From: Deltaproteobacteria bacterium
GTDB lineage: Bacteria > Myxococcota_A > Polyangia > Haliangiales > JADYYK01
Length of the DNA stretch: 37,279 nucleotides
NCBI GenBank assembly: GCA_020853705.1
Contig: JADYYK010000237.1
Location: forward strand, 1 to 37,279
Direction of reading: 5' to 3'
A model generated the notes under the pieces. It was not told where the DNA came from. It worked only from the letters and a program-made list of their open reading frames with translations, and did no database searches. The position numbers were made by a program, and so were the translations under genes. Shown one piece after another: positions 13,174 to 23,922 of the stretch. Position 1 is the stretch's first letter. Each line of letters starts with the position of its first letter.

Positions 13174-14679
13174 GTGATTGGGGCTCATCGCTGGGTGGCC
13201 GTGGGGCTTGCGGTCGCGCTGTGTGCGCAGGGGGCGAGGGCGCTGGGGGATGACGCGCCGACCCCGCCGCCGGGGGACGACGAGCCGATCATCATGGAGG
13301 ACGAGCCGGTCATCGACGACGCCGACGCGGCGCCCGGGGCGACGCCGGCGCCATCGGCGACGCCGGCGCCATCGGCGACGCCTGGCGCGGGCGGAGCAGG
13401 GGCCGGGGACGGGGCCGGGGACGGGGACGTCTCGTTCAGCGAGGACGAGGCCGGGGCGGCCGCCCACAGCGGGCCGCCGCGGCTGCTGGTGCATGTCTTC
13501 GACGACGCCAAGGTCGGCGCCGAAGCGCTCGAGGGCACCCTGCGCGGGGCGCGCGCGGCGTTCGCCGGGGACGGCCGCGTGCTGCTGTTCGACGTCGATG
13601 GCTACCTGCATGACGCCGACGCCGAGAAGACCGCGCTGGCCGAGGCCGACGCCGCGGTCGACGCCGCCAACACCCAGATCATGAACCTCGACCTCGACGC
13701 CGCGCTGGTCGCGGTGCGCAAGGCGGTCGACAGCTACGAGCACTATCTGCCCCAGCTGCGCGAGCGCGACGGCCACCTGGGGCGGCTGACCAACGCGCAC
13801 CGGCTGCTGGCCAACGCGTCCTTCCTCAACCAGGACATCGACGCCGCGATGGTGTCGCTGCACCGCATGTTCGTGCTGCGCCCCGACCTGACCTACAAGC
13901 GCGCCCTGTTCCCACCCCAGATGGAGCAGCTGGTCAACGCCGAGCAGGCCCGCATGGCGGCGCTGCCGCGCGGCAGCCTGGATCTCGACTCGCTGCCGCG
14001 GCGCGCCCAGCTGCTGGTCAATGGCCAGCCCGCCGGGGTCGCGCCGCAGAGCGTGCCCGACCTGGTGCCGGGCCCCAACTATGTCACCGCCCTGATGCCG
14101 GGCCACCCGCCGACCACCGTCATCGTCGAGGTCGAGCCCGGCCCCGTCATCACCAGCGCCAAGATCCCGCTGGAGTCGTACCCCGACGATCCGTTCGCCA
14201 AGCTGGCGGCGGCGCGCGCCGAGGTCGGCGGCGTGGGCGTCGGGCCCCGGCTGAGCGCGGCGGCCGCGCGCCTGGGCAAGCCGGAGCTGATGCTGCTGAT
14301 CGTGCCCGAGGCCGGCGAGAACCTGATGCTGGTGGGCTACCTGTATGACACCCGCAGCGGCCGGCTCATCGGCAAGGCGCGCGGCGAGTCCGACCCTGCC
14401 TACCCGGGGCCGCCCGCCGAGGCGCTGGCGCGCACCCTGACCCGCGACGTGCCGCTGGATGGTGGCGCCAGCGCGGTGGTCGAGCCCATGGTGGTCAAGC
14501 GCCGGAGCGGCCCGGGGCCGTTGACGCGCTTCAGGCGCTCGCGCTGGTTCTGGCCGGTGGTGGGCGGCGCCGCGGGCGTGGTCGTGCTGTCGGTCGTGAT
14601 CGGGGTCGCCAGCGCCAGCGCGGACGCCGACAGCCGCGCGCGCTTCGTGGTCTTGAACGTACTTTCGAAGTCTTTTTGA
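13174..14679 (+). CDS. Exported PEGA-like protein with C-terminal membrane anchor
   Basis: The 501-aa product has a signal peptide (about residues 1-24, ending GARAL), then an acidic Pro/Ala linker containing a PSATPA repeat. A helical TPR-like region follows (about 150-270). Next is a PEGA-like beta segment (RAQLLVNGQPAGVAPQSVPDL, LVPGPNYVTALMPGH) near 280-320, an alpha/beta domain containing LMLLIVPEAGENLMLVGYLYD, and a C-terminal membrane helix (RSRWFWPVVGGAAGVVVLSVVIGVA, about 465-488). The layout of signal, helical repeats, PEGA and C-terminal anchor is the same as the protein encoded at 25433, so they look like paralogues in design. PEGA domains are common in surface and kinase proteins of this phylum; the ligand is unknown. 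The next gene begins 17 nt downstream. Confidence 0.7.
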   Translation: MIGAHRWVAVGLAVALCAQGARALGDDAPTPPPGDDEPIIMEDEPVIDDADAAPGATPAPSATPAPSATPGAGGAGAGDGAGDGDVSFSEDEAGAAAHSGPPRLLVHVFDDAKVGAEALEGTLRGARAAFAGDGRVLLFDVDGYLHDADAEKTALAEADAAVDAANTQIMNLDLDAALVAVRKAVDSYEHYLPQLRERDGHLGRLTNAHRLLANASFLNQDIDAAMVSLHRMFVLRPDLTYKRALFPPQMEQLVNAEQARMAALPRGSLDLDSLPRRAQLLVNGQPAGVAPQSVPDLVPGPNYVTALMPGHPPTTVIVEVEPGPVITSAKIPLESYPDDPFAKLAAARAEVGGVGVGPRLSAAAARLGKPELMLLIVPEAGENLMLVGYLYDTRSGRLIGKARGESDPAYPGPPAEALARTLTRDVPLDGGASAVVEPMVVKRRSGPGPLTRFRRSRWFWPVVGGAAGVVVLSVVIGVASASADADSRARFVVLNVLSKSF

Positions 14680-14680
14680 T
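14653..14680 (+). promoter_or_regulatory. Possible internal promoter for the Ig-like lipoprotein gene
   Basis: TTGAAC (14653-14658), a 16-nt spacer and TTTGAT (14675-14680) lie inside the 3' end of the upstream gene. They precede a strong ribosome site (GGGAGGA, 14687-14693). Read-through from the upstream gene is equally possible. Confidence 0.3.
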
Positions 14681-14696
14681 TGGCCTGGGAGGAATC

Positions 14697-16226
14697 ATGA
14701 AGCGGCTCGCGATGGCAATTGCGCTGGTGCTGGGGGCTTGTGGCGGCGGCGACGTCGGGGTGGACAACGTCGCGCCCCATGGCAGCGTCGGGGGCATCGT
14801 GCTCGACGCCGCGACCCGGCTGCCGATGGCGGACGTGCTGGTCAAGGTCTACAGCGGTGGGCGCACGCCGGTCGAGGTGCGCACCAACGTGAGCGGCGAG
14901 TGGGGCGTGCCCGAGGTGGCCTCGGGGCCGGTGCTGGCCAAGGTCAGCAAGACCGGCTACGTGGACACCCAGCTGTCGGGCACCCTGGCCTCGGCGGCGG
15001 GGAACTTCCCGCTCGACAACGCCGGCCTGGTGCTGGGGCCGATCGGCATGCTGCCGTCGACCGGGGTCGTCACCGTGCGTCTGGTCAATGAGAACGGCGA
15101 GCCGGTCGGCGGGGTCAAGACCGTGGTGCGCAGCGCGGCGACCCACATCGACTACTCCAGCGGCGGCGCGGTGGGCGCCGGGCAGCTGACGTTGACGCCG
15201 ATGGTGTCGGACGCGTCGACCGGCAATGTGGTCATCGACAAGCTGCCCGACCTGACCGGGGTGGGCACCGTGGGTGGGCCGTTCGGGACGGTCGACGAGC
15301 TGACCGTCGAGGTGCCCGCGGTCGACTCCAACATGGACGGCGTGTACGACTTCCTGGCCACCACCAAGGTGTTCTCGACGCTGAACCTGCCGCCGACGCC
15401 GACCGTGGTGCTGCGCGCGCGCTCGGTCAGCCTGTTCGTCGAGGCCAGCACCATCGACGCCTTCGAGAGCGCCGGCTTCCCGGGCGGCACGGTGACGCGC
15501 CTGCCCACGGTGCTGCCGACCACGACCTCGCCGATCTACATCACCTTCAACCACCCGCTCGACATGATGCGCACCACGGTCCAGGTGGTCGACGAGCTGG
15601 GCGTGCCGCTGGCAGCGCAGCCGGGCCTGATGCTGGTGGGCAGCTCGACCATGCGGCTGACGCCGCCCGCCAGCTCGATGCAGCTCGGGCAGGAGTACAA
15701 CCTGTGGGTGCACGCGGTCGCCTCGGTGGTCGATCAGAACCTGGAGATCGACCTGTCGTCGCCGTTCTTCATCGCGCGTGACCCCAACATGCCGGTGACC
15801 GCGACGGTGACGCGCGATCCCACCCTGCCGGGCTACCTCAACCTGACCTTCAGCGAGCCGGTCGGAGTGGGCGGCGCGGTGCGCCTGACCGGCAGCAACT
15901 GCGTGCTGTTCTACGCCGGCGAGATCGCCGTGCCGCCCAGCCCGCCGGTGGGCAACAACCCGGGTGAGGTCGGCAACGCGGAGTGCTCCGATGGCCGCCT
16001 GTTCATCGAGACCCGCGAGCCCAACCCGCCCGGGCCGGTCGGGCTGTCGGGCTACTCGCGCTACTGGATCATGTCGGATGTGCGCCCGCAGACCGGGACC
16101 TCGCTGGGCTTCGACCTGGTGCTGAGCCGGGTGCCCGACGCCTCGCTGATCATCGAGCTACCCAGCGGCGAGGTGGTGCCGGACTTCTCGGGCGCGCGTC
16201 GGCTGCAGCTGCCGCCCAACCCTTAG
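14697..16226 (+). CDS. Lipoprotein with carboxypeptidase-regulatory-like and Ig-like domains
   Basis: The 509-aa product has a lipoprotein signal (lipobox LGAC followed by Gly-Gly-Gly). Residues about 30-110 form a carboxypeptidase-regulatory-like beta sandwich (SVGGIVLDAATRLPMADVLV, then GEWGVPEVASGPVLAKVSKTGY). A second similar unit follows near 125 (VVTVRLVNENGEPVGGVKT). Further on are two bacterial Ig-like stretches with the phrases PIYITFNHPLDMMRTTVQVVD and PGYLNLTFSEPVGVGG. Such proteins are structural or adhesive surface proteins. The ATG at 14697 is set by GGGAGGA and by the signal peptide; an overlapping upstream TTG at 14676 is rejected. A dioxygenase gene starts 4 nt after the stop, so the two are co-translated. 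Confidence 0.78.
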   Translation: MKRLAMAIALVLGACGGGDVGVDNVAPHGSVGGIVLDAATRLPMADVLVKVYSGGRTPVEVRTNVSGEWGVPEVASGPVLAKVSKTGYVDTQLSGTLASAAGNFPLDNAGLVLGPIGMLPSTGVVTVRLVNENGEPVGGVKTVVRSAATHIDYSSGGAVGAGQLTLTPMVSDASTGNVVIDKLPDLTGVGTVGGPFGTVDELTVEVPAVDSNMDGVYDFLATTKVFSTLNLPPTPTVVLRARSVSLFVEASTIDAFESAGFPGGTVTRLPTVLPTTTSPIYITFNHPLDMMRTTVQVVDELGVPLAAQPGLMLVGSSTMRLTPPASSMQLGQEYNLWVHAVASVVDQNLEIDLSSPFFIARDPNMPVTATVTRDPTLPGYLNLTFSEPVGVGGAVRLTGSNCVLFYAGEIAVPPSPPVGNNPGEVGNAECSDGRLFIETREPNPPGPVGLSGYSRYWIMSDVRPQTGTSLGFDLVLSRVPDASLIIELPSGEVVPDFSGARRLQLPPNP

Positions 16227-16229
16227 TCC

Positions 16230-17081
16230 GTGAGCGACGCCCCCGAGACCGGCACCCTGCCGCGCGCCAACCGGGTCATCTCGATCCCGCACTTCGAGCT
16301 GGGCGACCGGCTGAGCGCGGAGCAGAGCGACTTCTTCGAGACCTACGGCTTCATCCGCTTCAAGGGCTTCGTGGCGCGCGCGCGCGCCGCCGAGCTGCAC
16401 GCGGCGATGAACGAGATCGATCGCGCCCTGGTGGCGTCACGGGTGGACAAGGTCAACGGGGTGCCGCTGATCTTCGGCCGGCGCGCCGACGGCACGCGCT
16501 ACCTCCAGCGCATCCCGTTCGCGTCGCTGCAGCACCCGGCGTTCCGTGAGTTCCTGCGCGATCCGCGCTTCCGCGGCATCCTGGAGACCGCGGGCACTGG
16601 CTATCGCATCGGCGAGGAGGAGCGCGACGGCCTGGTCATCAACCGCTTCCGCAACGAGCCGGGGGCGCGCTACAAGCGGCTGGGCTGGCACACCGACAGC
16701 CTGCGCGACCTGTTCTACCTGGAGAAGCCGCGGCGCTACCTCAACGTCGGCTTCTACCTGACCGACTCGCCGCCCGAGGTCGGGGGGCTGCGCCTCCTGC
16801 CCTGCACGCACAACCAGCCCATCTCCAGCCTGCTCCTGCGCAAGCGCTACTTCATCGATGATCGCCCCGATCCCGACGAGTTCGCGGTCACCGCCGAGGC
16901 CGGTGACCTGACCATCCACGACGGCCGGCTGTGGCACCGCACCGCGCTGGCCACGCTGCACGGCGACGCCAGCGAGCGCTGCGTGAGCTACCTGCCCCTG
17001 ATGGACGGGCCGCTCAAGCGCAAGCATGCGGGGTCGAGCACGCCGCTGTACTTCCGGCTGAAGAAGCTGGTCGGGTACTGA
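16230..17081 (+). CDS. Phytanoyl-CoA dioxygenase (PhyH) family Fe(II)/2-oxoglutarate oxygenase
   Basis: The 283-aa product matches PhyH-type enzymes in length and motifs. It opens with the FFETYGFIRFKGFV segment typical of the family start. The iron-binding HXD is WHTDS (His154, Asp156) and the distal histidine is in HDGRLWHRTA (His236), with an Arg near residue 250 likely binding 2-oxoglutarate. These enzymes hydroxylate small molecules or lipids using O2 and 2-oxoglutarate; the substrate cannot be inferred. The start is a GTG 4 nt after the stop of the Ig-like lipoprotein, so the two are probably translationally coupled. A large hairpin follows and likely ends the operon. Confidence 0.88.
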   Translation: MSDAPETGTLPRANRVISIPHFELGDRLSAEQSDFFETYGFIRFKGFVARARAAELHAAMNEIDRALVASRVDKVNGVPLIFGRRADGTRYLQRIPFASLQHPAFREFLRDPRFRGILETAGTGYRIGEEERDGLVINRFRNEPGARYKRLGWHTDSLRDLFYLEKPRRYLNVGFYLTDSPPEVGGLRLLPCTHNQPISSLLLRKRYFIDDRPDPDEFAVTAEAGDLTIHDGRLWHRTALATLHGDASERCVSYLPLMDGPLKRKHAGSSTPLYFRLKKLVGY

Positions 17082-17103
17082 GGAAGGCGGAGCGGAGCGG
17101 AAC

Positions 17104-17134
17104 AGCCTCCTCGAAGCTTCGCTTCGAGGGGGCT
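17104..17134. terminator. Long perfect hairpin after the dioxygenase gene
   Basis: A 14-bp stem (17104-17117 with 17121-17134, one G-T pair) closes a 3-nt TTC loop. No T run follows on the plus strand, so it may work as a weak or factor-assisted terminator or an mRNA-stabilising stem. Its outer arms resemble those of the hairpin at 21335. Confidence 0.6.
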
Positions 17135-17198
17135 GGGTGTGGGTGCGGGTGTTGTCTTTGCGGCCCGGTGGTAAGCGCGGCGACATCGGTGTTCGACG

Positions 17199-17227
17199 TT
17201 GATGCACCGTGTGGATCCGGCATAAAC
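17199..17227 (+). promoter_or_regulatory. Predicted promoter of Ser/Thr kinase 1
   Basis: TTGATG (17199-17204) is followed by ATAAAC (17222-17227) at 17 nt or CATAAA at 16 nt. This AT-rich patch stands out in an otherwise GC-rich gap. The transcript would carry a leader of about 40 nt with GGAGG at 17258-17262. Confidence 0.5.
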
Positions 17228-17273
17228 GAAGAGCGGGCCGCGGGGTGCGGCGCGCTTGGAGGCCGGCCGGCCG

Positions 17274-19580
<2,307 letters not shown>

Positions 19581-19589
19581 GATAGGCGG

Positions 19590-20582
19590 GTGCGAGCGAC
19601 CCTGGTCGGACTGCTGGTGATCCTGGCCGGGTGTGGTGGCGGGCGTCCCGCGTCCCGGGGGGGGCAGGGGCTGAAGCCGACGCCGGCGCCGGCCCCGGTC
19701 GCGGGGGCGCAGGAGCTCGCCGGGCGCTGGGCGCGCAGCAGCGCGGGGGCGGTGGGGGGCGACTCCGGCGCTGACGTCGAGGACGCGCGCGAGCTGTGGA
19801 GCGTGCACGTCAGCGGCCGCAGCATCCAGGCGCACTACCTCCGGGTGGTGCTGCGGCGCAGCGCGGATGGCCAGCTCTTCGCCTGCAACCGCGGCGACAC
19901 CTACACCCGGCGGGCGCGCATCAGCCTGGACGGGGCGCTGGCCGCCGACGGCACCGTGACGTTGACCGAGCGCAAGGCCGAGGTCGCGCCCAGCCTGTGT
20001 GACGACGGGGTGCGCAGGCTGACCACCCTGCGCGGGCGGCTGGTCGGGGCGCGGCTGGAGCTCGAGCGCGACGGCGAGGCGGTCGTCCTGGAGCGGCCGG
20101 CGCTGGCACCGGCGCCGCCGGGGGCGGCGGCCGGCGAGGACGACCCCGACGCCCCGCCGACCTGGAGCAACGTCCAGACCGCGGCCCAGCTGGCCGGCCT
20201 GTGGCAGTCGGTGGTGTCACGCCGCGACGAGAGCGGACAGCTGCGCACCGAGTTCGAGATCTGGCACCTCATCGCCGAGGGCTCGGACAGCGCCGACGTC
20301 ACTGGCTACTACGATCACGTCGTCACCGTGACCGCGCGCGAGGGCCAGGGCCACATCTTCGCGTGCAGCGGCACCGGCGAGTACACCCTGCGCACGCGCT
20401 ACCGGGTCGCTGGCACCCTGCTGGACGGCGTGGTGGTGCTGGGCGAGACCTCGTACGAGACCGTGCCGGGCCCCTGCGAGAGCAACCTGCGTCGCCTGGA
20501 GCGCTATCAGGGCCGCCTGGCCGGGGCCGAGCTGCTGCTGACCTGGGGCGGCGGGGCCCAGCTGCTGCGCCGCGTCGAATAG
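19590..20582 (+). CDS. Lipoprotein with two tandem copies of an unrecognised domain
   Basis: The 330-aa product has a lipoprotein signal (lipobox LAGC, Cys15) and two copies of a domain of about 125 residues (roughly 41-170 and 198-330). Shared landmarks in order: LAGRW/LAGLW, ELWSVHV/EIWHLIA, a Gly-X-X-FAC core (GQLFACNRGDTYTRR and GHIFACSGTGEYTLR), a Gly-X-Val-X-Leu-X-Glu strand, a Pro-X-X-Cys, then RRL...GRLVGARLEL / RRL...GRLAGAELLL. Each copy has two conserved Cys that could form a disulfide. The strand-rich pattern suggests a small beta barrel; I do not recognise the family. The GTG start follows the kinase stop by 9 nt and is supported by a leaderless promoter. Confidence 0.75.
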   Translation: MRATLVGLLVILAGCGGGRPASRGGQGLKPTPAPAPVAGAQELAGRWARSSAGAVGGDSGADVEDARELWSVHVSGRSIQAHYLRVVLRRSADGQLFACNRGDTYTRRARISLDGALAADGTVTLTERKAEVAPSLCDDGVRRLTTLRGRLVGARLELERDGEAVVLERPALAPAPPGAAAGEDDPDAPPTWSNVQTAAQLAGLWQSVVSRRDESGQLRTEFEIWHLIAEGSDSADVTGYYDHVVTVTAREGQGHIFACSGTGEYTLRTRYRVAGTLLDGVVVLGETSYETVPGPCESNLRRLERYQGRLAGAELLLTWGGGAQLLRRVE

Positions 20583-20663
20583 CCTCCCAGGTGCGCGCTG
20601 GGCCGATTTCGTGGTATGACGGCGACCTCGCTTCGCACTGGCCGCTCGCTGGAGGACAAATAG

Positions 20664-21314
20664 ATGAAGTCTTGGTTGAACATTTGCGTGATCGTGACGG
20701 GACTCGTGGTGGCGGGCTGTGGCGACGATGACGGTCCGGGGCCCACGGCCGACGCGACGGTCGACGCGGCCGCGCCCGACGCCGCGATGATCGATGCCCG
20801 CATCGTCGATGCCCGCGTCGATTCGCGCGTGGTCGACTCGGGCACCATCAACCCGCCCGCGACCGACGCCGGCGCCGGCGCGCTGCAGTGCGGCTCGATG
20901 ACCTGCAACAACGCGACGCAGGAGTGCTGCATCATCCCGAACGGCGGCGGCACGCCCTCGGTGTCGTGCATCCCGATCGGCGGCGCCTGCACCGGTGGCG
21001 GCACCGCGCGCTGCGACGGCACCGAGGACTGCCCGACCAACCAGGTCTGCTGCGCCGAGGTCCAGGGCGCCTCGCAGTCGGGCGCGGCCAGCTGCCGTGG
21101 CTATGGCACCGGCCCCAACGAGTGCTCCGGCGAGCTCAACCTGCTGGCGCAGTCGGGCCAGCTCATCATCTGCAACGACCCGGGCATGAACTCGCCCGAC
21201 TGCCCGAGCGACAAGCGGATCTGCCAGAGCTGCCCGTTCGGCGGCCAGACCGTGCGCTTCTGCACCGCGATGGTGCTGAACATCGCCGGCATCATCCAGT
21301 GCACGGCTAACTGA
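20664..21314 (+). CDS. Cys-rich lipoprotein with Asp/Ala-rich linker
   Basis: The 216-aa product has a lipoprotein signal (lipobox VAGC, then Gly-Asp-Asp-Asp). Residues about 28-72 form a low-complexity linker of Asp-Ala-X repeats (ATVDAAAPDAAMIDARIVDAR). The rest carries about 18 cysteines, including two CC pairs (QECC, QVCC) in recurring contexts, which suggests a disulfide-stabilised surface domain made of two related halves. Proteins with this DA-linker plus Cys-rich head are frequent in myxobacteria, but the function is unknown. GGAGGA (20651-20656) is 7 nt from the ATG. A strong terminator follows, so this is probably a single-gene unit. Confidence 0.8.
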   Translation: MKSWLNICVIVTGLVVAGCGDDDGPGPTADATVDAAAPDAAMIDARIVDARVDSRVVDSGTINPPATDAGAGALQCGSMTCNNATQECCIIPNGGGTPSVSCIPIGGACTGGGTARCDGTEDCPTNQVCCAEVQGASQSGAASCRGYGTGPNECSGELNLLAQSGQLIICNDPGMNSPDCPSDKRICQSCPFGGQTVRFCTAMVLNIAGIIQCTAN

Positions 21315-21334
21315 GCCACCCGCCCGCTTCTCTG

Positions 21335-21369
21335 CAGCCCCCTCGACGCGCAGCGCGAGGGGGCTGTTT
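21335..21369 (+). terminator. Rho-independent terminator after the Cys-rich lipoprotein
   Basis: An 11-bp GC-rich stem (21335-21345 with 21356-21366) holds a nested 3-bp stem in its loop and is followed by TTTCGTT. The outer arms share the GCC-CCTCGA / CGAGGGGGCT pattern with the hairpin at 17104. Confidence 0.8.
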
Positions 21370-21503
21370 CGTTGTGAAGCCCGAGGACCTTCCCGGTGTG
21401 ACGTCGCCCCGCGGTAGGGCCATGTAAGTCCTCGCCGGCGGGAACAAGCGTCCTGAATGGCAAGGTTGCATCATGCGTCCGTCCGCACATCGGGGGGAGA
21501 CGC

Positions 21504-22841
21504 ATGAAGGTTCCACTCAAGGTCGCAGCGGGGCTCGTCGGCGCACTGGTGCTGGGGCTGGGGCTCGGGGGCAGCGCCCAGGGCAGGCCGGGCAAGCGGG
21601 GACGCGTCAGCAAGCCGCGCGGGACCTCGGCGGCGGCGCGGGCCGCGGCGGCGGTCGGGGATGACCGCGTGCACCTGCCGCGGATGCCGCGCGCCATGAA
21701 GGCCGGTGTGCCCGGCGAGCGCGTCACGGTGTGGCTCAACGGTGGCGGCGGCCACTTCCTGCCCGGCTGGGAGGACAGCGCGTCGGACACCTCCACGGTG
21801 GTCTACGGCCGCGCCGACGCCGTCGATGTGCCGGCGTGGCAGGGCAGCGCGGCACACTGGCAGCAGCTGGTGTCGTGCGTGCGCGATCGTTATGCCCCGT
21901 TCGCCATCGACATCGTCGAGCGCCGGCCCGGCAGCGGTGACTACATCCAGGCCGTGATCGGCGGGCGCTCCAGCGTCCTCGGCTTCTCGCGCAGCGTGGG
22001 CGGGGTGGCGCCGTACACCGGCGAGGTGGTGTCGCGCGGGGTCGCCTTCGTGTTCGCGACGACCATCGGCGAGTCCGGCAACGGGGTCGAGCAGGTGTGC
22101 AACACCGCGGTGCACGAGATCGGACACACCCTGGGGCTCGACCACGTCATGCACTGCCCGGATCCGATGACCTACCTGCAGGGCTGCGGCGAGAAGCGCT
22201 ATGCCGACGTCGATGTGGCCTGCGGCGAGGGCGAGGTGCGCGAGTGCGGCAACGGCGAGGCGTCGCAGAACTCGTGGCGGCACCTGATGCGGGTGGTCGG
22301 GCCGGCGCCGACCAGCGGGCGCCGGCCGGTGGTCCCGCGCGAGCCCGAGCCGGAGGTGGTGCGGCAGCCCGAGGTCGTCAGCGAGCCCGAGCCCGAGGTC
22401 GTCAGCGAGCCCGAGCCCGAGCCCGAGGTCGTCGTCGACGACGAGGACGACGGTGGCTACGCAGATGACGCCGAGGAGGAGGCCGAGCCGGAGGCGGTGG
22501 TCGAGGAGGAGGTCGACGAGGAGGTCGACGCCCTGGAGCTGCTGTCGCCCGAGTTCGGCCAGCGCTTCGAGGCCAACAGCGTGCTGCGCGTGAAGGTGCG
22601 CGCCAGCGATCGCAGCGGCATCGCCAGGGTCGAGCTGGGCTGGGCCATCGAGGGCGGTGAGACCCACATCTTCGCCTGTGACGCGCTGCCGACCACGATG
22701 CCGGTGCGCTGCCGGCAGCGTGACGACGTCACCGTGTTCGAGCTCGAGGTCGGCGCCGGGCGCCGGGGCCTCCAGGTCCGCGTCACCGACGGCGCCGGCA
22801 ACCAGCGGGTGTCGCGCCCGGTGCTGATCGGCTTCCGCTGA
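21504..22841 (+). CDS. Secreted metzincin-type zinc metalloprotease
   Basis: The 445-aa product has a signal peptide (MKVPLKVAAGLVGALVLGLG, cleaved near GSAQG) and a protease domain holding HEIGHTLGLDH (His204, Glu205, His208, His214), the full metzincin zinc motif. A methionine a few residues later (DPMTY) may be the Met-turn. Upstream strands (VTVWLNGGGGHF and FAIDIVERRPG) fit a matrixin-like fold. After the protease domain comes an acidic Pro-Glu/Val linker with repeats (DNA about 22345-22520), then a C-terminal Ig-like beta domain of about 95 residues (ALELLSPEFGQRF, GIARVELGWAIEGGE, RRGLQVRVTDGAGNQ). It likely cleaves extracellular proteins or peptides. GGGGGAGA precedes the ATG by 3 nt. 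Confidence 0.88.
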   Translation: MKVPLKVAAGLVGALVLGLGLGGSAQGRPGKRGRVSKPRGTSAAARAAAAVGDDRVHLPRMPRAMKAGVPGERVTVWLNGGGGHFLPGWEDSASDTSTVVYGRADAVDVPAWQGSAAHWQQLVSCVRDRYAPFAIDIVERRPGSGDYIQAVIGGRSSVLGFSRSVGGVAPYTGEVVSRGVAFVFATTIGESGNGVEQVCNTAVHEIGHTLGLDHVMHCPDPMTYLQGCGEKRYADVDVACGEGEVRECGNGEASQNSWRHLMRVVGPAPTSGRRPVVPREPEPEVVRQPEVVSEPEPEVVSEPEPEPEVVVDDEDDGGYADDAEEEAEPEAVVEEEVDEEVDALELLSPEFGQRFEANSVLRVKVRASDRSGIARVELGWAIEGGETHIFACDALPTTMPVRCRQRDDVTVFELEVGAGRRGLQVRVTDGAGNQRVSRPVLIGFR

Positions 22842-22848
22842 AGTGACG

Positions 22849-22854
22849 TAAGCT
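22849..22854 (+). promoter_or_regulatory. -10 box of the APH-family kinase gene (leaderless type)
   Basis: TAAGCT lies 6 nt before the GTG at 22861, the same distance as in the other leaderless promoters. No clear -35 is found at 16-18 nt. Confidence 0.35.
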
Positions 22855-22860
22855 CGGGGC

Positions 22861-23892
22861 GTGCTGCCCGCCGAGATCGAGGCCGCCTGGGACCAGCTCC
22901 CGGGGGCCAGCGTGCTGCCCATCCCGGGCGGCCTCATCAACCAGACCTATCGCGTCGAGCGCGCCGGCGAGCGCTGGATCTTGCAGCGCCTGCACACCAT
23001 CTACGGGCCGCCGCTGCATGACGACATCGAGGCGGTGACGCGCCACCTGGCGGCGCGTGGCCTGGCCACGCCGCTGCTGGTGCCGACGCGGGCCGGGGCG
23101 CTGTGCGCGCTGGCCGACGACGGCCGGGTCTGGCGCGTGATGACCTTCATCGACGGGCGCACCGTGCACCGGGTCTCGCGCGCGGCCGAGGCGCACGCGG
23201 CCGGCGGGCTGGCGGCGCGCTTCCACCGCGCGGTGGCCGACCTGCCGCGCGAGCTCAGCTTCGTGCGGCCCGAGTTCCATGACACCCCGGCCTACCTGGC
23301 CCGGCTGGAGCGCGCGCTGAGCGGCGCCCCCGGCCACCAGGCCGCGGCGCTGGGCGAGGCCATCCTCGAGGCCGCGCGCGCGCTGCCCGCGCTGGGCGGG
23401 CTGCCGCGCCGCCTGATCCACGGCGATCTCAAGATCTCCAACGTGCTGTTCGCGCCCGGGGCGGACAGCGACCACGCGCTGGCGCTGTGTGACCTCGACT
23501 CGCTGGCGCGGCTGTCGATCCCGATCGAGCTCGGCGATGCGCTGCGCTCGTGGGCCAACCCGCTGGGCGAGGACGTCGAGGCCACCCGGCTGGACGCCGG
23601 CGTGGTCGACGCCGCGCTGACCGGCTATCACGCCGCCGCCGGCGATCTCATCGTGCCCGAGGAGGCCCGCGCCCTGGTGCCCGCGCTGGCGACCATCGCC
23701 CTGGAGCTGGCGGCGCGCTTTTGCACCGACGCCATCGAGGACCGCTACTTCGGCTGGGACCCGGCGCGCTTCCCGAGCCGCAGCGCGCACAACCGGGTGC
23801 GCGCGAGCGGGCAGCTGGCGCTCGGCCGCGCGGCGCTCGAGCAGCGCGCGGCGCTGGAGGCCATCGTGACCAGGCTGTGGGGCGGCGGCTGA
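22861..23892 (+). CDS. APH-fold small-molecule kinase (N-acetylhexosamine kinase-like)
   Basis: The 343-aa protein has the aminoglycoside-phosphotransferase fold. A substrate-loop phrase PGGLINQTYRVE and ILQRLHTIYG is followed by the catalytic HGDLKISN (His187, Asp189, Asn194) and metal-binding DLD (Asp211, Asp213). The INQTY plus ILQRL combination is typical of the N-acetylhexosamine 1-kinase branch rather than of antibiotic-resistance enzymes, so sugar phosphorylation is the best guess; choline or homoserine kinases share the fold. The GTG start is 19 nt after the metalloprotease stop and is supported by a TAAGCT -10 box. It converges with the zinc-ribbon gene, with 30 nt between stops. Confidence 0.8.
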   Translation: MLPAEIEAAWDQLPGASVLPIPGGLINQTYRVERAGERWILQRLHTIYGPPLHDDIEAVTRHLAARGLATPLLVPTRAGALCALADDGRVWRVMTFIDGRTVHRVSRAAEAHAAGGLAARFHRAVADLPRELSFVRPEFHDTPAYLARLERALSGAPGHQAAALGEAILEAARALPALGGLPRRLIHGDLKISNVLFAPGADSDHALALCDLDSLARLSIPIELGDALRSWANPLGEDVEATRLDAGVVDAALTGYHAAAGDLIVPEEARALVPALATIALELAARFCTDAIEDRYFGWDPARFPSRSAHNRVRASGQLALGRAALEQRAALEAIVTRLWGGG

Positions 23893-23922
23893 GGGCGAAC
23901 GGCTGGGCGCCGGCTGGCGCCG

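Noticed and set aside
20615..20620. TATGAC as -10 box for the Cys-rich lipoprotein gene
   Set aside because: No acceptable -35 is found at 16-18 nt and the box itself is weak, so it was not annotated.
22861..23892. Aminoglycoside resistance gene
   Set aside because: The fold is shared, but INQTY and ILQRL features point to the sugar-kinase branch, and no resistance context is present.
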